Below are positions 58,254 through 64,000 of a DNA stretch of 64,000 nt, piece after piece (the first letter of the stretch is position 1; every line of letters begins with the position of its first letter). Source of the DNA: Alligator mississippiensis (taxonomy: Eukaryota; Chordata; Crocodylia; Alligatoridae); assembly GCF_030867095.1 (NCBI RefSeq), contig NC_081835.1, forward strand, positions 21,708,501-21,772,500. Reading direction: 5' to 3'. Position numbers and translations under genes: made by a program. The notes under the pieces were generated by a model, which worked only from the letters and a program-made list of their open reading frames with translations, was not told the DNA's origin and did not search any database.

Positions 58254-58616
58254 GTAAGTTTTACTCAATTTCTTATCGTTTGGAGAATGCATTTCCTGCA
58301 CTTTCTGTTCTACTTCATATATTTAAAGATAATCTGAAAGGTAGGAGGAGTTATGTAGGAGTTTTATTCAAACATATGTGCAGGTAGGCTTTGATTTAAA
58401 GTCCATCTCTCTTGGATAGATGAAGAACTTAAGGGGAACAATTAAAAAGATGTTTTTTGTTTTCTTCAGAAAGCTGAAGAGTAGAATGTGCTAATAAAAA
58501 ATGGCTACTTGTACTTTGTTTTGCTAACCTTGCATCCTCTTGTTAAGCTTGCTCTAGTTACTCTAATGAAAGGCATGCGGAAGCCAAATTGTTAACTTTT
58601 TTTTTTTTCCTTACAG
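58254..58616 (+). other. TASOR: TASOR intron 5
   Basis: A short phase-0 intron of 363 bp; GTAAGT donor and long pyrimidine tract before TTACAG. Nothing else seen. Confidence 0.88.
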
Positions 58617-58775
58617 GGAAAAATGAAGAGCATATATGATCATATGGGTGTGAAACCGATGGAATCAGCAGTTAAAAGTGCATTAGATCCAACACCAAAG
58701 CACGAATGTCACGTTTCAAAGAATGTGAATAAAGTAACATCCTTGTTGGCGTATAGAGCATATGAGCTTACTCAG
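58617..58775 (+). CDS. TASOR: TASOR exon 6
   Basis: 159 bp, 53 codons, phase 0 at both ends: GKMKSIYDHMGVKPMESAVK, then SALDPTPKHECHVSKNVNK, then VTSLLAYRAYELTQ; donor GTAGGC. It continues the pseudo-PARP domain. All codons are open and conserved. Confidence 0.95.
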
Positions 58776-58840
58776 GTAGGCAAATAGCTTAATTTTATAT
58801 ATTGTACGCTATTATGCATTAAAGATGAATACTAGTAAGA

Positions 58841-59320
58841 TTCATAGATGCTGGGTTTGGAAGGGACCTCAACAGATTGTCTGACCCCCTGTCCTGGGCA
58901 GGAAAGAGTGCTGGGGTCAGATGACCCCAGCCAGATGCCTATCCAGCCTTCTCTTAAAGACCCCCAAGGCAGGGGAGAGCACTACCTTCCTTGGAAGCCC
59001 ATTCCAAATTCTGGCCACCCTTACTGTGAAGAAGTTCTTCCTGATGTCCAGCCTAAATCTTTTCTCTGTCAGTTTGTGACCATTGTTCCTTGTTACGCCA
59101 AGAGGCACCCTGGTGAACAGAGCATCTCTGGTTCCTTGCTGCACCCCCACTAATGAATTTGTAGGCAGCCACAAGATCCCCTCTCAGCCTTCTCTTGCAG
59201 AGGCTGAAGAGATCCAGGTCCCTTAGTCTTTCATCATAGGGCTTAGCCTGAAAACCCTTAACCATACAAGTGGCACTCTGCTGGACCCTCTCGAGGTTAT
59301 CCACATCCTTCTTAAACGTT
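58841..59320 (-). mobile_element. CR1 LINE 3' end, minus strand, in TASOR intron 6
   Basis: The 3' end is at 58841 (ATTCATAGATGCTGGGTTTG, GAAGGGACCTCAACAG on + strand). Minus-strand reading gives DNLERVQQSATCMVKGF, LDLFSLCKRRLRGDLVAAYK, and in another frame RLDIRKNFFTVRVARIWNGLP. It is truncated 5' at the KKD-NLERVQ position. It is related to the 17134-19188 subfamily. Confidence 0.93.
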
Positions 59321-59390
59321 TACATTAATAATACTTTAAGAAGGGAAGTTTAAATGTTAACTCTTAATCTTAAATTACCCAATCATTTAC

Positions 59391-59882
59391 CTTATTTACT
59401 CAGATCCAAGGCAAGGTTTTTTTTCCCCCCTTTCATTCAGTATGGGAGGAGCGAGGGGGAAAGCCTCTTCTTGGATTTGAGTCTGCCAGTAACACACGTT
59501 CTAAGTGAGGAAGCTGACTTCTGCACCAGAATAGAGGTGTGGAAATACTGTAATGGCTGCTAGGGGCTGTGCTTCCCTCCTAGGTGCTGAGACCTGGACT
59601 ATCCAGCTTGCATCTCTCAGCCTGTCTTTTACAAGCTCTGCAGCTCAAACTTTAACCAGATTTTGGCTGAGCAGCACAACTTATATTAGTTTGGTAGCAG
59701 TTGTGACGGTTAAAGATTGAGCTGGGGAGTATGCAAGGAGGGTCCAGGATGATACTGTCCCCTCTCTAGGTAGACTGGGTTCAGCAATGATTGCAAAAAT
59801 CAATCATTTTGGGAAGGCAAAATGGATGGGGAAAAAAGGTGTGGTCTTATTTTCTTGCATACCACTCACCCCAAAATAAGGT
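59391..59882. mobile_element. DNA transposon related to the 21956-22688 family
   Basis: The left end CCTTATTTACTCAGATCCAA, followed by GGCAAGG and a T/C run, resembles the 21956 termini. The right end (reverse complement CCTTATTTTGGGGTGAGTGG) is only partly complementary. The GAGGGGGAAAGCCTCTTCTTGGATTTG segment parallels GGGGGGAAAGCCCCTCATCTTAGATTTG at 21997. Boundaries on the right are tentative. Confidence 0.5.
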
Positions 59883-60404
59883 ACATCTCCATGGCAATGT
59901 TCAACTGTCTTAATTGTGAGTCCGTTTTTTCTCTCCCTATAAGATGCCTCCTTTTCACTATAACTTCTAGTTTTCAAAACATATGAAGTGAAGAGTCCTA
60001 TTAGACGGATCTCATTCTATGCAAGCCTCATTCTACACAATGTTCACGTTTTGATATAGTCATGATCATATAGAGTGGTTGAATTAAGGATGCACAGGCA
60101 ACCATACTTCTAGCAATTCCTAATATCTACATACTTTACTCTGCAACGTTAATGTTGTTTTAAACGCAAGTTTTGTGCGTATATATACAAAATGTATAAT
60201 TTAGATAGGAAAAGGAAGGTTTGACATTTTTTTAAGTGTAAACAAGTTAACAGGCTGCTCAAGCAACTTTTTAGATGTAAAATTAACCTATACGTTCTTT
60301 TAACATCTGATCTGTTACGATGTTAATGTTTCAACATATTTTTAATACTTGAATGGTTAAACACAGTGTCAAAAAACAACTGCAGGTTGCAGGTTAAGAT
60401 GTTG

Positions 60405-60695
60405 ATGTGCCAGGAGCAGAGGGCAGTGGAGCTTTGAGGGCCTGATTTTTGTTGTGGCAACACAGCCCTAGCCCCTTCCCCACTGTCTGCCCCAAGGAAT
60501 GCATGCACCCACTGCTGGCAATGAGCTGGACCGGGGCTCCAGGGGCACTGGTGCAGCTGCTTGCAGCCTGCCTGCCGTCTGCTGCAAGCAGCCTGCACTC
60601 CATGGCTGGCAGCAGGGGCCTGCCAAGAGCCTGGGCTGGCTGTGGTGTGCTGAGCAAAGCATGCTCTGGCATGAGTGCCAGAAGTTGCCAATCCC
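60405..60695. mobile_element. Probable hAT-like repeat fragment (one terminus)
   Basis: A GC-rich 290-bp island in AT-rich intron. Its right end reads GCCAGAAGTTGCCAATCCCTGA, whose reverse complement begins CAGGGATTGGCAACTTCTGG, a typical hAT terminus. The left end is unclear. Open frames on both strands are compositional. Confidence 0.5.
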
Positions 60696-60891
60696 TGAGT
60701 TGAGCATTTAATTTTGGATTGTTTAATTGTATTCATTAGTTATGAGGAGATGCATGAGTTTTGAGGTACAACTACAAAACAAATTGTACTTACTCAGAAA
60801 ACAACTGATGTTACTGGTTGTTAGTCAATCTGAAAAATATAAATAGAGCAGATTTTATATTTTAATTTGTTGTTTGTTTTTGTTTTTTTAG

Positions 60892-61019
60892 TATTATTTT
60901 TATGAGTATGGCTTTGATGAAATAAGGCGCAGACCAAGACATGTATGTCCATATGCTGTTGTTTCATTTGCATACAAGGATGAAATGATACAAGCACCAA
61001 AGTTTATGCCTCCATCAAG
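60892..61019 (+). CDS. TASOR: TASOR exon 7 (last exon in window)
   Basis: 128 bp, phase 0 to 2: YYFYEYGFDEIRRRPRHVCP, then YAVVSFAYKDEMIQAPKFMP, then PS and AG of an arginine codon; donor GTAAGT. It encodes the end of the pseudo-PARP domain. Downstream exons (most of TASOR, including the regions that bind periphilin and MPP8) are outside the window. Confidence 0.95.
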
Positions 61020-61095
61020 GTAAGTTAGGATGTATGCAGACTTACAAAAATAGCAAGAATCTTGTAATTGATTAACAAGTGTTAGCATTACTCTG

Positions 61096-61211
61096 TCAGG
61101 GGTATCAAATATATGGAGCCCCACCATCTGGCCCCTGGTGGTGCCCCTGGATCTGATCAGACCCACATGGGGCATGATGTGTGATTGTGGTGTGATACCC
61201 GTCCATAGGCC
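61096..61211. mobile_element. hAT-like repeat, left part (split by CR1)
   Basis: TCAGGGGTATCAAATATATG, then GGAGCCCCACCATCTGGCCC, resembles hAT termini of the CAGGGGTGTCAAA type. The sequence is cut at about 61211 by the CR1, and GC-rich CACATG-containing sequence resumes at about 61946-62296. Confidence 0.55.
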
Positions 61212-61945
61212 AGATGATAGAATAATAGGAAATGTAGGGTTGGAAGGCACCTCAGGAGGTCATCTAACAGGAGGTCTCAAAGCAGGACTATTCCTAACTA
61301 GATCATAACAGCCAAGGCTTTGTCTAGCTGGGTCTTAAAACCTCCAAGGATATTCCACAGCCTCTCTGGGTAAACCTGTTCCAGTGCCTTATTACCCTCC
61401 TAGTGAGAGATTTTTTCTCACATCTAACTTAAATGTTCCTTGCTGCAACTTGGTATGATTGTTCCATGTTCTGCCACCACTGAGACGATCTAGCTCCATT
61501 CTCTTCGTAACCACCCTTCAGGTAGCTGAAGACTTTTATTAAATTCCCACTCGGTCTTCTCTTCTCCAGACTAAATACACCCAGTTCTCTCATCCTTACC
61601 TCAGAAGTGATGTGTCCCAGCCCCCTAACCATTTTCGTTGCCCTCTGCTGGATTCTCCAATTTGTCCACATCCTTCCTATAGCGGGGAGTCCAAAACTGG
61701 ACACAGGACTCCAGATGCGGTCTCACCAGTGCCAAATAAAGGAATAATCATTTCCCTTGATCTGCTAGCAGTACTCTTACTAATGCAGCCCAGTACGCTG
61801 TTAATCTTCTTTGCAGCAAGGGCACACTGTTGGCTCATATTTAGCTTATTGTCCACTGTGACCCCCAGGTCCCTTTTTGTAGAGCTGCTGCTTAGCCAGT
61901 CAGTCCCCAGGCTGTATTGGTGTAGCTGTAGCCCATGGACCTCTC
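61212..61945 (-). mobile_element. CR1 LINE, 5'-truncated, minus strand, in TASOR intron 7
   Basis: The 3' end on the + strand reads GATAGAATAATAGGAAATGT, then AGGGTTGGAAGGCACCTCAG. Minus-strand reading gives HQYSLGTDWLSSSSTKRDLGVTVDNKLNMSQQC and, in another frame, [16 protein letters not shown]. Stops and frameshifts throughout. It resembles the host CR1 at 30133-31311 (the same ATAGAATAATAG-type tail and 3' UTR wording), an older subfamily than 17134-19188. Confidence 0.92.
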
Positions 61946-62296
61946 CCCTAGCATACCGGGTCTTGTGGTTGCTCCAGCTAGTCTGGGACTCTTGATGCAT
62001 GCAACATGAATTCTGGAGTGGCTGGAACAAGTGCCACACGGCATGATCTCACTGGGTGGCAGCTGTGCTGTACACAGTGCTGTGTTGGACTGTGCCACAC
62101 ATGATGCCTGCTTTAGGATGCACACCACATACAGCATCAGCTCCAGCCAGCATATGATCTTTGCCATGTGTGGTGGTCACAGGTGCCACATGCATTGCAA
62201 GTCCCAGACGGGCTGAAGTTGTCGTAGTCCCAGAGCTCCCAGGGCAGGTACCACATGCAGTCCCATCTGGTTAGTGATCGCTGCATGCGGTATGGC
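61946..62296. mobile_element. GC-rich repeat, probable continuation of the split hAT-like repeat
   Basis: Rich in GTGCCACATG/CATGATC-type words, like 61096-61211. Its right boundary coincides with the next hAT terminus. The assignment as a continuation is an inference from composition and position. Confidence 0.4.
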
Positions 62297-62827
62297 TAGA
62301 GATGTAAAATTTCCAGAAGTTTTGAAGCCATGGGGAAAAAAAAATGGGAATTTTGGGAAAAATTGAAATATCTGCAATACTTATTTTCTTAGCACCCTTT
62401 ACACATCTAAATTCACTTTGCTACTTATATAACATTTTATGTTCTTAGTATAACTTGATTTGCTCATAAAATTATCATGTTTGGTATAATCGTTAAATGT
62501 ATAGTTTATTCAGACAATAATTACAAATTTACTAATTGAATTTACTTTAAAATGTTTTTAGTTTTTGTTACAAATGGAGCTACAAGCTGCTGAACTGTAA
62601 GGAACCTAGCATCTCTTAGTTTTTGCCAGTTTATGAGAAGCAGGCAAATTTAAAGTTGAAAATAGAAGAAACCATCAACAGTATAGTAAAACAAAGCAAG
62701 TTATTATGTATTCTGGACTTAGCCTCCTCCATAGTGTCAAGCAGATACAGAAAGCACTCATTTTTTAGAAAAAGAGTTGAGAAAAAAAACACTTATTGAA
62801 TATAAATTTTGCTACGTGAAATTTGTC

Positions 62828-64000
62828 TAATCAATCTCATTTTCTGAGCTATCACTATCAGCAGTTTCTGGTGCTTCTGCTTCTTCTGATCCTTATTTTA
62901 TCATCTTCATGGACTTCTGAAAACTGAAAGTAGGCCCAAATTGAGACAAAGTTCTCTAATCTTTCACATGTTTAGTTTATTTCTTGATTGGTGAGTATTT
63001 CCAAACATAGACCAGTTTCTTTCACATGCTGCGGAAGATGGAGGAATCTGAAGCAAGCAATCTGAAGCAAGAGGAGTCATAGGCTGTGTCGTGCAAAGGC
63101 CTTGCCACCATGTTGCAAGGAGGGATATGCTTGGCGGAGTCCCAAACTGCATTCCTGGACCAAATATCTGAAGATGTTCTGTATTCTGCAACATTTGAAA
63201 GTACCTTTCCAACATTAAGTCTTAAGTGTGTTGCTTGCTTCGTAATCCAGTCAAATGCAATAGCAGTACTATCATCACTAACATTTTTGCCTTTGAATCT
63301 TGGATCCAAGAGACTTGCAGCAGCATGAATTGATAGGCAACAAAATTCTTCCAGTCTGTTAATGAAGTCTTTCACTTTATTTCTGTACTTTTGACTTTTC
63401 TTTCTTCTGTACACTTAAAATCAATTGTTTTTGAGAATCTGCTGGGCCATTTGGTAAGGAATGTCTGACAAGTGCACTGTCTGATTTAGATGCAGTGATT
63501 GCTGAAGAAATTGGCTTTAGAACGGGTGGGCAGTTATTTTGGGCAGAGGGCTGCTTACTGAGTTTTGGCAAGCCATCGAGGGCTGCATGATGGGCAGCCA
63601 GGGGCAGATAAATATTAATTTTCTAAATTTTTTTAGGGGCCCCGTGGGCTAGATAGAATGGTCTGGTGGGCCGCATGTGGCCCATGGGCTGCATTTTGCC
63701 TACCCCTGCTTTAGAATCTTCAGGAAGTTCTGCAGCTGAACCCAGAAGACATCCTCATCAAGTACAGTGCTCTTTACACTTTTGGGCACTTTAAGATCCT
63801 CAGTTATTACTGTTTTTGAAGGGCTTCTTTGTTTTTTAGTAAACTTTCAAATGAGATCACCACTCTACCCCATCTAGTTTTACTACAGAGTTTGTGTCAC
63901 TGTTTAATTCTTTACATTCTTTTCTTCCTGCTTCTTAAAGACTGCAGCTACAATATGAGTAGCTTTGACATGTTTTATAACTTCTTTTGCTCTTCTGTAG
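62828..64000 (-). pseudogene. hAT transposase pseudogene, antisense in TASOR intron 7
   Basis: Minus-strand frames give, from right to left, a decayed N-terminal part (HVKATHIVAAVFKKQEEKN, ~63920-63990), FINRLEEFCCLSIHAAASLLDPRFKGKNVS (DUF659-type region), HLRLNVGKVLSNVAEYR, and the C-terminal dimerisation block (WWQGLCTTQPMTPLASDCLL, then SSAACERNWSMFGNTHQSRNKL). After a stop comes an acidic tail (SEEAEAPETADSDSSENEID, TAG at 62828-62830). Stops and frameshifts in every block make it inactive. It belongs to a different hAT lineage from the 33637-36172 transposase. Confidence 0.8.
63523..63708. mobile_element. 186-bp hAT-type MITE with perfect 8-bp target duplication
   Basis: The left end CGGGTGGGCAGTTATTTTGG and the right end (reverse complement CAGGGGTAGGCAAAATGCAG) are inverted repeats. 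The flanks are identical: CTTTAGAA at 63515-63522 and 63709-63716. It is inserted in the antisense transposase pseudogene and is thus younger than that gene's presence. Same family as 4279, 24068 and 31312. Confidence 0.93.

Larger units (their letters stand above)
58776..60891 (+). other. TASOR: TASOR intron 6
   Basis: A phase-0 intron of 2,116 bp; acceptor TTTTTTTAG at 60883-60891. It contains a CR1 3' end (58841-59320), a DNA transposon (about 59391-59882) and a GC-rich repeat fragment (about 60405-60695). Confidence 0.85.
61020..64000 (+). other. TASOR: TASOR intron 7 (open at window edge)
   Basis: At least 2,981 bp of phase-2 intron. Almost all of it consists of transposon sequence: a hAT-type repeat split by a CR1, then an antisense hAT with transposase remnants and a nested MITE. 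No further TASOR exon is visible. Confidence 0.8.
62297..64000 (-). mobile_element. hAT transposon with transposase on the minus strand (open at edge)
   Basis: The left end TAGAGATGTAAAATTTCCAG, followed by AAGTTTTGAAGCC, looks like a hAT terminus (the 3' end of the element relative to its gene). The interior is AT-rich up to the transposase remnant from 62828 onward. The other terminus is beyond the window. Confidence 0.6.

Noticed and set aside
60449..60736. Open frames on both strands at 60.4-60.7 kb
   Set aside because: They lie in a GC-rich repeat fragment inside TASOR intron 6 and overlap each other in four frames without domain content.
63971..64000. The window ends in TTTTGCTCTTCTGTAG, which looks like a splice acceptor for TASOR exon 8
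   Set aside because: The bases lie within the antisense hAT transposase remnant (reading YRRAKEVIKHVKATHIV on the other strand), and nothing downstream is visible to test it.

Overview
The window is vertebrate nuclear DNA, most likely from a sauropsid and probably a crocodilian (turtle is the main alternative). This rests on spliced genes with GT..AG introns, a CpG-island promoter, many 5'-truncated CR1 LINEs ending in ATCTATGA-type octamers, and abundant hAT and Tigger-like DNA transposons. There are no bacterial features. I could run no database search, so family names come from reading motifs.

Two protein-coding genes run left to right. The last three coding exons of ARHGEF3 (Rho guanine-nucleotide exchange factor 3; 1543-1713, 3154-3340, 5900-6246) encode its C-terminal 234 residues: the end of the DH domain, the PH domain and the acidic tail. 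They are followed by a candidate 3' UTR to about 8.2 kb. About 39 kb downstream is the start of TASOR (FAM208A), the HUSH-complex scaffold. It has a CpG-island promoter, exon 1 with the start codon at 45382, and six further coding exons (54446-61019). The 3' part of TASOR lies beyond the window. The ARHGEF3-TASOR tandem order matches the order I know from human 3p14.3.

The intergenic 8.2-44.9 kb is a mosaic of transposons: an RTE-like LINE remnant (12.6-13.7 kb), a CR1 on the minus strand (13.74-14.98 kb), a 5S rRNA-like fragment (15.58 kb), a CR1 with a 653-codon open reverse-transcriptase frame but no endonuclease (17.13-19.19 kb), several MITEs, and a nested complex from 30.13 to 41.10 kb. 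In that complex a minus-strand CR1 was split by a plus-strand CR1, which was itself split by a roughly 6.8 kb hAT transposon. The hAT carries a degraded transposase, internal tandem repeats, a solo LTR with a perfect 5-bp target-site duplication, and a third CR1 fragment.

The TASOR introns hold a Tigger-like MITE, a CR1 3' end and, at the right edge, an antisense hAT transposase pseudogene interrupted by a 186-bp hAT MITE flanked by a perfect 8-bp duplication. I found no convincing undescribed protein-coding system. The most informative novelty is the layered transposon history, next to a gene whose product silences retroelements.
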